Origin: Corynebacterium ciconiae DSM 44920
GTDB taxonomy: Bacteria; Actinomycetota; Actinomycetes; Mycobacteriales; Mycobacteriaceae
Direction: 5' to 3'
NCBI RefSeq assembly: GCF_030440575.1
Contig: NZ_CP047189.1
Location: 1,116,001-1,180,000, forward strand
DNA length: 64,000 bases
Positions within the stretch are counted from its first letter, which is position 1. The number at the start of each line of letters is the position of its first letter. Shown here piece after piece: positions 26,920-36,645 of this stretch. A program made the position numbers and the translations under genes. The notes beneath the pieces are model-generated. The model was given only the letters and a program-made list of their open reading frames with translations, searched no databases and was not told the origin of the DNA.

Positions 26920-27969
26920 GTGTCGATTTCTCGACGCAGCTACACGGCCCTAGTGGTCGTGCTTGTGCTGCTCATTGCGGTCTCAGCCGTCGCTTCGGTG
27001 GCGGTGGGATCGGTCACCATCCCGCTCGGTGATGTGGCTGCTGTCATGCAGTCAAAGCTGGGCGTTGCTCCGGCTCGCGTGCCGGAAGAATCGGTGGAGA
27101 CCATTGTGTGGCAGCTGCGGACGCCGCGGGGACTGCTTGCTCTCATCGTTGGCGCTGGGCTCGCGCTGGCTGGTGTGGCCATGCAGACTCTCGTGCGTAA
27201 CCCTCTGGCCGATCCGTATCTGTTGGGCGTGTCTTCCGGCGCAAGCGTCGGCGCGACAGCCGTTATTACTCTAGGCATTTTCTCCTCATTAGGGGTGTGG
27301 GCACTCTCTGGCGGGGCGCTGATTGGTGCGCTGGCGGCCACGATGGCGGTGTACGGGATCACCTATGCGCAGGGCGGGATCACGCCTTTGCGCCTGATCC
27401 TCACCGGTGTGGTGCTCGCAAGCGCCTTTTCAGCCCTCGCCAGTTTCTTGGTGTTCATCGGCCCCGATCCGCGCGCCGCGCAATCGGTGATGTTTTGGAT
27501 GCTGGGCTCTGTCGCAGGGGCACAGTGGATCAAGTTAGGCATCCCGGTGGTGGCGACGCTTCTGGCCGCCGTCATTCTCTTCGTCCTCGGTCCTCGCCTC
27601 GATGCTTTGGCATCGGGTGAGGATGTGGCCGCGAGCGTGGGGGTGGACGTCGATAAGCTGCGAGCATCTCTGTTCCTTCTCCAGGCGGTGCTCGTGGGCG
27701 TGCTGGTGGCAGTATCCGGCGGGATCGGTTTCGTGGGTCTCGTGGTGCCGCATCTAGCGCGCATGCTGGTAGGACCGACGCACCGCAGGTTGGTGCCCGT
27801 TGCCATGCTCGGCGGTGGGCTGTTTCTGCTCTGGGTGGATATGGTCTCGCGCGTTGTCGCAGGCGCGCAGGAAATTCCGCTGGGAGTGGTGACTGGCATC
27901 ATCGGTGCGCCGTTGTTCTTGTTCATCATGGGCAGGTCGAGTTCGTATAGCTTCGCGAAGGAGGCCTAA
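26920..27969 (+). CDS. FecCD/BtuC-type ABC permease (probable cobalamin importer)
   Basis: A 349-residue membrane protein with about ten helices. It has the family segments LRTPRGLLALIVGAGLALAG (about 67-86), QTLVRNPLADPYLLGVSSGA and GFVGLVVPHLARMLVG (the last contacts the ATPase). GTG start at 26920 with GAAGGA 11 nt upstream. It is the first gene of an operon with ATPase and binding protein, behind a cobalamin riboswitch; cobalamin or a cobinamide precursor is therefore the likely cargo, although this family also carries iron-siderophores and heme. Confidence 0.9.
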   Translation: MSISRRSYTALVVVLVLLIAVSAVASVAVGSVTIPLGDVAAVMQSKLGVAPARVPEESVETIVWQLRTPRGLLALIVGAGLALAGVAMQTLVRNPLADPYLLGVSSGASVGATAVITLGIFSSLGVWALSGGALIGALAATMAVYGITYAQGGITPLRLILTGVVLASAFSALASFLVFIGPDPRAAQSVMFWMLGSVAGAQWIKLGIPVVATLLAAVILFVLGPRLDALASGEDVAASVGVDVDKLRASLFLLQAVLVGVLVAVSGGIGFVGLVVPHLARMLVGPTHRRLVPVAMLGGGLFLLWVDMVSRVVAGAQEIPLGVVTGIIGAPLFLFIMGRSSSYSFAKEA

Positions 27970-27976
27970 AACTCTG

Positions 27977-28765
27977 ATGCGTAATCTCTCGCTCGAGCAT
28001 CTGGAATGCCGTATCGACGCCACCCCTATTCTCTCCAACGTCACTCTTAACGTGCAGCCCGGTGCCATGGTCGCAATCGTGGGGCCGAATGGCGCCGGCA
28101 AAACCACGCTGCTGCGTAGCATCGCTGGCTTTCTCCCTGCCGGCGGTACGGTGCGCATCGATGGAACGCCGCTGGAGACGTTGAACGCGAAACAGCGCGG
28201 AAGAATGCTGGCGTATGTGGGCCAGGAAGAAACCGTGCCGGAGGGGTTGAGCGTGCGCCAAGCGGTGGCGCTCGGCCGCTTGCCGCACCAGTCGATGTGG
28301 CGGCCGCCCTCGGCTGCGGATCGAGAGGTCGTAGAGTCCGCGATGCAGCGGGTTGGGGTCACCGAGCTCGCTGATCGCAACTGCAGTCAGTTGTCGGGCG
28401 GGCAGCGCAAGCGCGTGTTCCTCGCCCGCGCTGTGGCCCAAGATACCGGTCTGATCCTGCTTGATGAACCCACCAACCATCTCGATGTGGAGCATCAGCT
28501 CAGCGTGCTAGAACTCATGCGCGCCTCTGATGCCACGATCGTCTCCACAATCCATGACCTTGATTTGGCGCTCACTCACTTCGACATCTGCATGGTGCTT
28601 CACCGCGGCGAGGTTCTGGCCTGCGGTAGCCCAGCCGATGTGCTGAATACGCAGCGGGTGCGCACTGTCTTCGGGGTGGAGTCGGTGATTATCCAGCAGG
28701 GGCTGCGCAGCCCGCACCTCATCATCGATGGTTTACACACTCGTTCTCATCCCTCCAACCCATAG
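27977..28765 (+). CDS. ABC transporter ATPase, FecE/BtuD type
   Basis: A 262-residue nucleotide-binding subunit: Walker A GPNGAGKTT (about 36-44), Q-loop YVGQEETVPE, signature LSGGQRKRVFLARA (about 140-153), Walker B LILLDEPTNHLD, switch His in STIHDLDLAL. A strong AAGGAGG precedes the ATG at 27977, which lies 7 nt after the permease stop. The start region ACTCTGATGCGTAAT matches the first part of the family A 18-mer, with the start codon inside it. Confidence 0.92.
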   Translation: MRNLSLEHLECRIDATPILSNVTLNVQPGAMVAIVGPNGAGKTTLLRSIAGFLPAGGTVRIDGTPLETLNAKQRGRMLAYVGQEETVPEGLSVRQAVALGRLPHQSMWRPPSAADREVVESAMQRVGVTELADRNCSQLSGGQRKRVFLARAVAQDTGLILLDEPTNHLDVEHQLSVLELMRASDATIVSTIHDLDLALTHFDICMVLHRGEVLACGSPADVLNTQRVRTVFGVESVIIQQGLRSPHLIIDGLHTRSHPSNP

Positions 28766-28779
28766 GATGCATTCCCATC

Positions 28780-29844
28780 ATGTCTCAGGCTCATCGCGGC
28801 GCGCTGTTCGCCGTCCTCACCAGTGCCTCCGTGGTGCTTACTGCCTGCTCCGGCGGTGGCACCACCGAAAACCCCGCGGCGTCCGGCGGCGAGAATCCCG
28901 CCGACACCGTGACCATCACTAACTGCGGCGAGGAGGTGAGCTTCCCAGCACAGGCCGCGGGCCTAGCCAATGACGGCAATCTTATTGCCCTCAACCTGGC
29001 ACTGGACGCCCAAGATCAGCTGGTGGCGGTATCCAGCATGAACCGCGACCGCGACGTGCTCGTGAAAAAGTACGGCGAGAAGGTCAATGACCTCAAAGAG
29101 ATCAGCGAGGAATATCCCTCCCTCGAGCAGATCGTGGCCGAGTCCCCGCAGGTGTTTTATGGCGGCTGGGGATACGGGCTGGGGGAGGATAAAAACATCA
29201 CCCCCGACTCGCTCGCCGAGCATGACATCTCCACCTATATTCTCACCGAGGCCTGCCGCCAGGAAGGCTCGACCGCCCGTGGTGTGGAAAACCCCTGGGA
29301 TGCGGTTCGCAGCGATCTGCGCAATGTTGGCGCTATCACCGGCCATGAGGACACCGCTGCCGAGGTGATCGCGGATATGGATGATCGCATCGATGCCCTC
29401 ACCAGCGCCCCGCAGGCCGAGGACAAGCCAGTGGTGTTCCTTTACGATTCCGGCACCGATGCGGTGTTTACCTCCGGGGCGAAGGGGGCTCCGGCCGAAA
29501 TGGTGGCTGCTGCTGGTGGTGACTATGCAACAGACGACCTCGACGACACTTGGGTGGAGGTGGGCTGGGAGAAGCTGGCCGACGCCCAGCCGGATGTCTT
29601 CGTGTTTGTCGATTACCCCGGCCAGAGCTTCGAGCAGAAGGTGGAGCAGTTGAAGAACAACCCCGCCACCAAGGATCTCGAGGCGGTGAAGCAGGAACGC
29701 TTCATCAATCTTCCCTATGCGGTGTGGACCTCAGGCCCGCTCAACATCGACGGCGCAGAACTGGTACGCAAGGGGCTTGAAGACTACGGCCTCGTGCCCG
29801 AGTCCGACATTAAGCCGAGCCTCGATGTGCAGCTGAATCACTAA
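28780..29844 (+). CDS. ABC substrate-binding lipoprotein, BtuF/FecB type
   Basis: A 354-residue extracytoplasmic binding protein with a lipobox VLTAC (Cys about residue 23) and a Gly/Ser-rich linker. The core opens with TITNCGEEVSFP, followed by NLALDAQDQLVAVSS and IVAESPQVFYGGWGY, then a long linking helix and a second lobe, as in class III (helical backbone) binding proteins. It ends the riboswitch-controlled operon, so it probably captures a corrinoid outside the cell. Confidence 0.88.
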   Translation: MSQAHRGALFAVLTSASVVLTACSGGGTTENPAASGGENPADTVTITNCGEEVSFPAQAAGLANDGNLIALNLALDAQDQLVAVSSMNRDRDVLVKKYGEKVNDLKEISEEYPSLEQIVAESPQVFYGGWGYGLGEDKNITPDSLAEHDISTYILTEACRQEGSTARGVENPWDAVRSDLRNVGAITGHEDTAAEVIADMDDRIDALTSAPQAEDKPVVFLYDSGTDAVFTSGAKGAPAEMVAAAGGDYATDDLDDTWVEVGWEKLADAQPDVFVFVDYPGQSFEQKVEQLKNNPATKDLEAVKQERFINLPYAVWTSGPLNIDGAELVRKGLEDYGLVPESDIKPSLDVQLNH

Positions 29845-29874
29845 GTGGGCACCAGCCTGTGGTGTGCTTCAGCT

Positions 29875-30870
29875 CTAGCGGGCCACCGTCTCGGTGGTTT
29901 CGGCAATAACGTTGCCGACTTCGACGAACACGGTCTGGCCCACAGCCTGCGGCATGGCCACAGCAATCGCTACATCCCGACCCAGGGCATACCACACGCC
30001 CTGGGTTGTTCCATTGGCCAGGGTGGTGTCATTGAACCATGGGATGTCATTGACCTGTTGCAGCTGCTGGCCGGGCTCGTATCCTGCCGGCTCGGCCACC
30101 CCGCAGCGGGTAATAATGGGCTCGAGGCCATCATCGTCGGGCATCCACACCACCGTGTTATCCGGCTTGCGCGGATAACCAGCGGCCTCCACCTCCGAGC
30201 CCTTAATCTGCCGGTACGAGCCCGAGGAGGTCTCCAGCACGGTGGGCAATGCCTGCTGGTAGGTCTGGCAGCTGGCGGCATCTGCTGCGGGGGAATCCAG
30301 CTGCGAGAGCGGTGCGGCGGCAGGGGCCAAGGCCTCACCATCGATCGGCGAGAGCGCATCGCCCAAACCCTCGACGGGGTTGGCGGCATCCTTCAGCGAT
30401 TCGGCATCAGCAGTCACCGCCACCGTGGGGGTTGCGCCGACCAGATACCAGGTTTGCATGGTTGAGCCGGTGGTGGCGTCTTTTACCCGCAGCCATTGGC
30501 GGCCGTTGATGTCTTCGGTGCGGGCCATGGTGGTGTACTGGGCGGGTGCCTGCACCCCGCATCGCAGGGTGATGCGCTGGTTATCTCGGCCGGACCATGC
30601 GAAAGCCCCGGCGGGTGCCGGGTCTACGAGGCGGGCCTTTTCCAGCCCATTGAGGGACTGCGGGAGAGCGTCGATAAGCGCCGAGCACTCGGCGGAATCC
30701 GCCTGCTCGGAGGGCAGCTCGGACAGTGCCACCGGGTCGCGGCCGTCGCCAAAGAGGAGCTTCGTTCCCACGAGTACCGCGAGGGTGAGAAGGATAGACA
30801 GCACCAGCGCGATGATGATGGGCCGGCGCGGAAGATCAGAGGTAGGAGTCTCATTAGGGGAGCTGCTCAT
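29875..30870 (-). CDS. Membrane-anchored protein with duplicated DUF3515 domain
   Basis: A 331-residue protein with one N-terminal membrane helix (IIIALVLSILLTLAVLVG) and an outer part made of two similar halves. Each half has a Cys near the start (SAECSALIDALPQSL; ASCQTYQQALPTVLE) and an RCGV motif later (TLRCGVQAP; ITRCGVAEP), suggesting two disulfides. DUF3515 proteins precede thiL in many actinobacteria; no function is known. TAGAAT lies 8 nt before the ATG at 30870, which is preferred to an upstream in-frame ATG. A family B word encodes LIDA in the first repeat. Confidence 0.8.
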   Translation of the reverse strand: MSSSPNETPTSDLPRRPIIIALVLSILLTLAVLVGTKLLFGDGRDPVALSELPSEQADSAECSALIDALPQSLNGLEKARLVDPAPAGAFAWSGRDNQRITLRCGVQAPAQYTTMARTEDINGRQWLRVKDATTGSTMQTWYLVGATPTVAVTADAESLKDAANPVEGLGDALSPIDGEALAPAAAPLSQLDSPAADAASCQTYQQALPTVLETSSGSYRQIKGSEVEAAGYPRKPDNTVVWMPDDDGLEPIITRCGVAEPAGYEPGQQLQQVNDIPWFNDTTLANGTTQGVWYALGRDVAIAVAMPQAVGQTVFVEVGNVIAETTETVAR

Positions 30871-31032
30871 AGCCAAAAATTCTACCCGCAGCCCACAGCG
30901 GCCATGCATCGGATAGCATCAAGTGCGGCGCCGCCACAGTGGCGTGTCCCGCATCCTTGCGCCGGGCGCATCGGTAGTTGTGGCGCCGCGGATCACACCC
31001 GAACCAGCCTAAGGACGGTGGCCTAGTACCCG

Positions 31033-32046
31033 ATGCCCGTGACCTTTCCCAACCGCTATGGTGGGCCAACCTTGGCCGATGTCGGCGAAAAAGGGGCCAT
31101 CGCCGCGATCCTGCGCGCCGCGCCTTCGGTGCGTAATGGCGACGACGCCGCGGTACTTGGCCACCCCGTTCCGAACACCCGCACCGTGGTGACTACCGAC
31201 ATGCTGGTCGGCGATCGGCACTTCCGGCTCGACTGGTCCAGCGCCCACGACATCGGGCGCAAAGCGATTGTGGCGAACTTCGCCGATATTGAGGCCATGG
31301 GCGCACGGCCTGTCGCCGCGCTGTTGGCGCTCGGTGCCCCCGCCGCCACCCCGGTGGGCTTTGTCGAAGAGCTCGCCCACGGCATAGCGGAGGAAACCGC
31401 CAAGCACAATGCCGAACTCGTCGGCGGCGATCTCGTGGAATCCGATGAACTCATCATCTCCATCACCGCCACCGGTCAACTCGGCGGAAACCTGCCCGCC
31501 ACGACCTTGTCCAAGGCGCGCGTCGGGCAGAAAGTCGTAGCCTCCGGAGCGATCGGCGAATCCGCCGCCGGCCTCGCCTTGCTCTCCCAGCTCGGACCCG
31601 AGCGCATCCCAGCGGATCTCACTCACCTCGTGCGCTCCCACTGCGCCCCCGAGCTGCAACCCAAACGCGGCGTGATCGCCCGCGCTACTGGGGCAACGGC
31701 GATGACAGACACCTCGGACAGCCTCTACACCGACTGCCAGGCCATCGCCCATCACTCGAACGTGGGCATCAATCTCTACGGCCACGCCATCGAACCCAGC
31801 GCCGCGATGCGCCGCGCCGCCGAACTTCTCGGCCGCGACCCCTGGGAATGGGTTCTTGGAGGGGGAGAAGACCACGCCATCATCGCCACCACCGCCGGCC
31901 AGGCACCCAGTGGATTCCGCGTCATCGGCGAGGTGGTGCGCGCCCGAGCCCCCTACAGCGTCACCGTAGACGGCACACCCGCCCGCTTTGCCGCCGGCTG
32001 GAGCACCTTCTCCAGCAGACCCGCCGATAGGCACCAGCCGGACTGA
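31033..32046 (+). CDS. thiL: Thiamine-monophosphate kinase
   Basis: A 337-residue PurM-like enzyme that phosphorylates thiamine monophosphate to the active diphosphate. Typical segments: GDDAAVL near residue 37, VVTTDMLVGDRHFR, DIGRKAIVANFADIEAMGA (about 76-94), GGDLVESDE, DTSDSLYTD and GGGEDHAIIAT. No clear ribosome binding site precedes the ATG. It is divergent from the DUF3515 gene and followed by ung. Confidence 0.93.
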   Translation: MPVTFPNRYGGPTLADVGEKGAIAAILRAAPSVRNGDDAAVLGHPVPNTRTVVTTDMLVGDRHFRLDWSSAHDIGRKAIVANFADIEAMGARPVAALLALGAPAATPVGFVEELAHGIAEETAKHNAELVGGDLVESDELIISITATGQLGGNLPATTLSKARVGQKVVASGAIGESAAGLALLSQLGPERIPADLTHLVRSHCAPELQPKRGVIARATGATAMTDTSDSLYTDCQAIAHHSNVGINLYGHAIEPSAAMRRAAELLGRDPWEWVLGGGEDHAIIATTAGQAPSGFRVIGEVVRARAPYSVTVDGTPARFAAGWSTFSSRPADRHQPD

Positions 32047-32121
32047 GTCTCGCCTCGTTCCCACTTTGGCCACTTCGTTTCACCAACCCGCCCCCTGTGA
32101 CACCGTGGAAGGCACCTGCAG

Positions 32122-32826
32122 ATGCACACCACCGACCTCCCCGTCCATGACAGCTGGAAACCCGTACTCAGCCCCGTCGTCGAGACCATCCACCAGCTTG
32201 GAGAATTCCTCCGCGCCGAAAACGCCGCCGGCCGCGGCTACCTGCCCGCAGGCTCTGATGTTTTGCGCGCCTTCACCTATCCCTTCGATCAGGTGCGGGT
32301 ACTCATCGTGGGCCAGGATCCCTATCCCACTCCCGGCCATGCCATGGGGCTGTCCTTCTCCGTCCAGCCAGATGTTCGCCCCCTCCCGCGCAGCCTGAAC
32401 AACATCTACAAGGAACTCCACTCGGATCTCGGCATCACCCCGCCCGAGCACGGCGACCTGAGCGCCTGGTGCGAACAAGGAGTGGCCCTGTTCAACCGGG
32501 TACTCACCGTCAGCCCCGGCCGCGCCGGCTCCCACCGCGGCAAAGGCTGGGAAGATGTCACCGAATGCGCCATCACCGCGCTCGCCGAACGCGATGCCCC
32601 TCTCGTGGCGATCCTGTGGGGCCGTGACGCCCAAAACACCCAGCGTTTCCTCGGCGATACGCCCTGCGTCTGTTCCCCACATCCCTCCCCGCTGTCCGCC
32701 TCCCGTGGCTTCTTTGGCTCGCGGCCCTTCTCCCGCGCCAACGAGATCCTCAGCAGCCGCGGCGCCAACCCCATCGACTGGAGCCTGAACCCCCAACCCG
32801 GCCCCGAAACGCAGCAGAAACACTAG
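32122..32826 (+). CDS. ung: Uracil-DNA glycosylase
   Basis: A 234-residue family 1 enzyme that removes uracil from DNA. The water-activating motif is [17 protein letters not shown] (about 67-83; Pro replaces the His found in E. coli, as in other actinobacteria), and the intercalation loop is [16 protein letters not shown] lies 9 nt before the ATG. The fakA-like gene begins 14 nt after its stop. Confidence 0.95.
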   Translation: MHTTDLPVHDSWKPVLSPVVETIHQLGEFLRAENAAGRGYLPAGSDVLRAFTYPFDQVRVLIVGQDPYPTPGHAMGLSFSVQPDVRPLPRSLNNIYKELHSDLGITPPEHGDLSAWCEQGVALFNRVLTVSPGRAGSHRGKGWEDVTECAITALAERDAPLVAILWGRDAQNTQRFLGDTPCVCSPHPSPLSASRGFFGSRPFSRANEILSSRGANPIDWSLNPQPGPETQQKH

Positions 32827-32840
32827 ACTGGGCTGTCGTT

Positions 32841-34421
32841 ATGACTCCAGCTCCACCCACCACGCTCGGCCCCAGCGAACTCCACTCTTGGGCCCGCGCA
32901 GCCGCCAGCCAACTCGCGGCGCGCCGGGCGGAGATCAACGCGTTGAACGTGTTTCCCGTGCCAGACTCCGATACCGGCTCCAACATGGCGCACACCATGG
33001 AGGCGGCGCTGGACCACCTCGAGACGCTTATCGACGCCTCCTCCCAGCCACTCGACGTTAGAGACATCGCCACAGCCCTAGCCCAAGGATCCGTGCGAGG
33101 TGCCCGCGGTAACTCAGGCATGGTACTCAGCCAAGTGCTTCGGGCCGTAGCCCTGGCCGCAGCCGGAGGTGGCATCGACGGCCGGATGGTGCGCACCTCC
33201 CTCAACTCCGCTCTGGCCATGGTCAATGAGGCCATCAACGAACCAGTCGAAGGCACCGTGCTTACAGTGCTGCGCGCAGCCGCCGTGGCCGCCGACGCCA
33301 CCGATTCATGCGATCTCGGCGAGGTCGTGCTCGCCGCCACCGCCGCCGCCCAGCGCGCACTTGATGCCACCCCCTCCCAATTGGATGTCCTACGCGAGGC
33401 CGGGGTGGTCGACGCTGGGGGAGCAGGCCTCGTCGTGCTTTTGGAAACCCTCGCCCAACAAATAGACCCTGACGTGCCCGTGCGGGATCTATCCACCATC
33501 ACCCCCCACCGCGGGGCCGGAACTCTGATGCGTAGTAGCACCTACCTTGAAGTGATGTTCTGCTACGAGGGCGCAGACATCGACGATCTCTACGCCGCAC
33601 TTCAGCCCCTCGGCGACAGCCTCGTGCTGGCCCGTGCCGAGCAGGATCAGGGCCGGATCCACATCCACTCCGACGAACCCGGTCGGGTGATCGAAACCGC
33701 CTACGCGCATGCGGGAGAGATCTCCCAGCTCCACCTCGAGGCCCTGCCCGAGCCGGAACCGGTGCAGGTGAGCAAGCAGCGGCGCATCATTATCGCCGTG
33801 TGCCCTCGCGGCGAGCTGGCCGAATTGTACGAAGCATCTGGGGCCATGGTGGTCGCCCCCGCCGCAGCGGGAGAGGACACCGTGAAAAAGATCGGCGAGG
33901 CGATCTCCGCTGTCGGGGCAAAGGAAGTCTCGGTACTGCCCAACGGGATGCTGAGCAAACGAGAACTCGTCTCCACAGAACTGGCGGCGCACGCCAGCGG
34001 GGTATTTATCCAACTCGTGCCCACCAGCCAGCTCGTCGTAGGTCTGGCAGCTATAGCCGTGCACGACCCCAGGCAACCACTCGTGGTGGACTGCTACGCG
34101 ATGTCCGAGGCCGCCTCCGCGATGCGCACCAGCTATATCAGCAGCCAGGATTCCCACTACGTGGCGCATATGGGGGCCAACGCGGCGTCGACAAGCACCA
34201 CCTGTGAGCGCACACACAGCCTAGAAGAAGCAGTGGAACGTGCCTGCGAGGAGCTGCTGCGCCCAGAATCCGAACTCGTGACGGTGCTTCTCAGCGACGC
34301 CAGCAGAGTGGAACAGCTCAGCGCAACGCTACACAATGGGGTACTAGCGCAGCGCAACATTGAGCTCAGCGTCTATCCGGCGCAAGGAATGAACTACGCA
34401 GCGGAGATCGGGGTGGAATAA
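32841..34421 (+). CDS. DAK-domain protein, FakA-like (fatty acid or dihydroxyacetone kinase type)
   Basis: A 526-residue cytoplasmic protein. The N-terminal DAK2 domain (about 10-200) carries NVFPVPDSDTGSNM, with metal-binding aspartates, GARGNSGMVLSQ and DAGGAGLVVLLE. The remainder matches the FakA C-terminal region that cooperates with DegV-like lipid carriers. FakA in firmicutes phosphorylates fatty acids; no DegV partner lies nearby, so the actual substrate is open. The sequence LMRSST is encoded by a complete family A 18-mer (33522-33539) and LIDA by a family B word (33026-33037). recG begins 3 nt after the stop. Confidence 0.82.
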   Translation: MTPAPPTTLGPSELHSWARAAASQLAARRAEINALNVFPVPDSDTGSNMAHTMEAALDHLETLIDASSQPLDVRDIATALAQGSVRGARGNSGMVLSQVLRAVALAAAGGGIDGRMVRTSLNSALAMVNEAINEPVEGTVLTVLRAAAVAADATDSCDLGEVVLAATAAAQRALDATPSQLDVLREAGVVDAGGAGLVVLLETLAQQIDPDVPVRDLSTITPHRGAGTLMRSSTYLEVMFCYEGADIDDLYAALQPLGDSLVLARAEQDQGRIHIHSDEPGRVIETAYAHAGEISQLHLEALPEPEPVQVSKQRRIIIAVCPRGELAELYEASGAMVVAPAAAGEDTVKKIGEAISAVGAKEVSVLPNGMLSKRELVSTELAAHASGVFIQLVPTSQLVVGLAAIAVHDPRQPLVVDCYAMSEAASAMRTSYISSQDSHYVAHMGANAASTSTTCERTHSLEEAVERACEELLRPESELVTVLLSDASRVEQLSATLHNGVLAQRNIELSVYPAQGMNYAAEIGVE

Positions 34422-34424
34422 ACC

Positions 34425-36626
34425 ATGTTGGGGTGGAAAGACGAACGGCGACTATCCGCGCTGCTTCCAGCGAAGGAAGCCCGAGCCATTCGAGAAAAAC
34501 TGGGGCTTTATACCGTTACCGATCTGCTCGAGCACTTTCCGCGGGCATGGTCCCGCTACGGCTCCGATGTGCTGGCCGAATCAGTCGAAGAAGGCGACGT
34601 GGTCACCTGCGTCGGCACCGTTGTGCAAGCCAATTCCCGCTACCTGCCGGCACAGCCGGGCAAAAAGCCACAACGCATCACCCGCATCAGCGTCTCCGAC
34701 GGGCGCACCCTCATCGGAATCAGCTTCTTCAACTCCCACTGGCTCGACAGCAAACTCGCGGTGGGAACACGGGCGATCTTCACCGGCAAAGTGAAGTACT
34801 ACCGCGGCCGCCCACAGCTGACCCACCCCAGTTTCCATACCCTCCCAGACCCCGACTCTGGGGAGGTGCCCGTCAGCAACATGAACGACCTCAAAGCCTA
34901 TGGCGACGGCGAGGCCATTCAGCAACTCTTCGCCGCAATGGACTACCTGCCGGTCTACCCCATGCGCAAAGGAGTCACCTCTTGGCGGTTTATGGCAGCC
35001 GTCGACCGAGTCCTCGACGCACTCGATCCCATTCCCGATCCACTCGGCACACCCGCCCCACACGGACTACCCAGCCTCGATGAAGCGTTACGCGGAATCC
35101 ACCAGCCCGATGCGCGCGGGCCCATGCCCTTCATTCAAAGACTCAAATACAACGAGGCCCTCACCCTAGCCCTCGTGATGGCACTACGCACCGCCGACAA
35201 CGAGGCCAAAGTAGCGCCCAGCTGTCCTATTGACAGCGCAGAGGTAACTGATGAGAGTTCACACGGCGCGCCGGGACAGCAGCAGAGCTCCACATCCCGC
35301 CGCGCTCAGTTGGTAGACCGCTTGCCCTTTGCACTCACCGCCGGCCAGCGCGCCGTGCAGGCAGAGATCAGTGCGGATCTGGCGCGCACCCAGCCGATGA
35401 GTCGCCTGCTTCTCGGCGAGGTGGGCTCCGGTAAAACCGTGCTGGCGCTGCTGGGCATGCTGCAGGTGGTGGATGCGGGGCGCCAAGCGGTGCTGCTCGC
35501 CCCCACCGAGGTGCTCGCGGTGCAACACACTCGCTCCCTGCAGGCCCTGCTGGATCAGGCTGGCATGGGCGGGATGGGGGGAGTTCACATCACCTGCCTG
35601 ACTGGCTCGGCACCCACCGCCAGCAAACGCCAAGCGCTGCTGGATATCGTCTCGGGCGAGGCCGACATTGTGGTGGGCACCCACGCTCTGCTGCAGGAGG
35701 GCGTAGACTTCTTCGACCTCGGGCTGGTGGTGGTGGATGAGCAGCACCGTTTCGGCGTGGAACAGCGCGATAAGCTGCGGCTGGCCCGCAGCGACGGCAA
35801 GCACGCGCACATGCTGGTGATGACAGCCACCCCGATCCCGCGCACGATCGCCATGACGAGCTTCGGGGACCTAGAGATCTCCATGCTGCGGGAGCTGCCG
35901 GGAGGCAGACGGCCCATCAGCTCCTCGGTGGTGCCTGAGTCCAAGCCGGCGTGGGTGCAGCGCGCCTGGGAACGCATCCGCGAGGAGGCTGAGCAGGGCC
36001 GCCAGTGCTTCGTGGTGTGCCCGCGCATCGAGGGCGACGGCGGGGTGTATGACATGCACGAGCAGCTGTCCGCGCAGATCTTCCCCGATCTTGAAGTAGG
36101 TATGCTGCACGGAAAAATGGATTCCGCCTATAAGGATCGGGTGATGCGAGATTTCGCGGCCGGCGGTATTGATGTGCTGGTTTCTACGACCGTGATCGAG
36201 GTGGGCATCGACGTGCCCAACGCCACCGTGATGTATGTGCGCGAGGCCGATAAGTTTGGTGTGTCCCAGCTGCACCAATTGCGCGGGCGCGTGGGACGTG
36301 GCAGCCATCCCGCTGTGTGTTTGTTCCATACCTCCCAGCCCGCGGCCAGCCCCTCCTTCGAGCGTCTGCGGCAGGTGGCGGAAACCACCGATGGTTTCGC
36401 GTTGGCTGAGCTGGATCTACGCACCCGGCAGGAGGGGGATGTGCTGGGCACCGAGCAGTCCGGCGGCCGCCGCAGAGTCAAGCTTTTGAGCTTGATCGAC
36501 GACGGGGACATGATCGAGCAGGCCAATGCCGATGCGCTGGAGTATGTGCGCACCAACCCGGAGTGGGCCCGCCAGCTGGTGAGCGAGGTGGAGGAGGACA
36601 CGCAGGAATTCATCGAGAAGTCCTAG
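34425..36626 (+). CDS. recG: ATP-dependent DNA helicase RecG
   Basis: A 733-residue superfamily 2 helicase that rewinds forks and processes branched DNA. An N-terminal OB-fold wedge domain (about 50-150) is followed by a helicase core: Walker A LLLGEVGSGKT (about 328-338), DEQH box VVDEQHRFG (about 434-442), MTATPIPRT, and the C-terminal TRG-type segment with QLRGRVGRG. A polar insertion at about 262-295 (acidic, Ser/Gln-rich) separates wedge and core. It follows the FakA-like gene almost without a gap. Confidence 0.95.
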   Translation: MLGWKDERRLSALLPAKEARAIREKLGLYTVTDLLEHFPRAWSRYGSDVLAESVEEGDVVTCVGTVVQANSRYLPAQPGKKPQRITRISVSDGRTLIGISFFNSHWLDSKLAVGTRAIFTGKVKYYRGRPQLTHPSFHTLPDPDSGEVPVSNMNDLKAYGDGEAIQQLFAAMDYLPVYPMRKGVTSWRFMAAVDRVLDALDPIPDPLGTPAPHGLPSLDEALRGIHQPDARGPMPFIQRLKYNEALTLALVMALRTADNEAKVAPSCPIDSAEVTDESSHGAPGQQQSSTSRRAQLVDRLPFALTAGQRAVQAEISADLARTQPMSRLLLGEVGSGKTVLALLGMLQVVDAGRQAVLLAPTEVLAVQHTRSLQALLDQAGMGGMGGVHITCLTGSAPTASKRQALLDIVSGEADIVVGTHALLQEGVDFFDLGLVVVDEQHRFGVEQRDKLRLARSDGKHAHMLVMTATPIPRTIAMTSFGDLEISMLRELPGGRRPISSSVVPESKPAWVQRAWERIREEAEQGRQCFVVCPRIEGDGGVYDMHEQLSAQIFPDLEVGMLHGKMDSAYKDRVMRDFAAGGIDVLVSTTVIEVGIDVPNATVMYVREADKFGVSQLHQLRGRVGRGSHPAVCLFHTSQPAASPSFERLRQVAETTDGFALAELDLRTRQEGDVLGTEQSGGRRRVKLLSLIDDGDMIEQANADALEYVRTNPEWARQLVSEVEEDTQEFIEKS

Positions 36627-36645
36627 CGTTGTTAAGCTGTGGTGC

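Noticed and set aside
29845..30465. 206-codon plus-strand frame opposite the DUF3515 gene
   Set aside because: It is the complement of a gene with a clear membrane helix, repeated domains and promoter.
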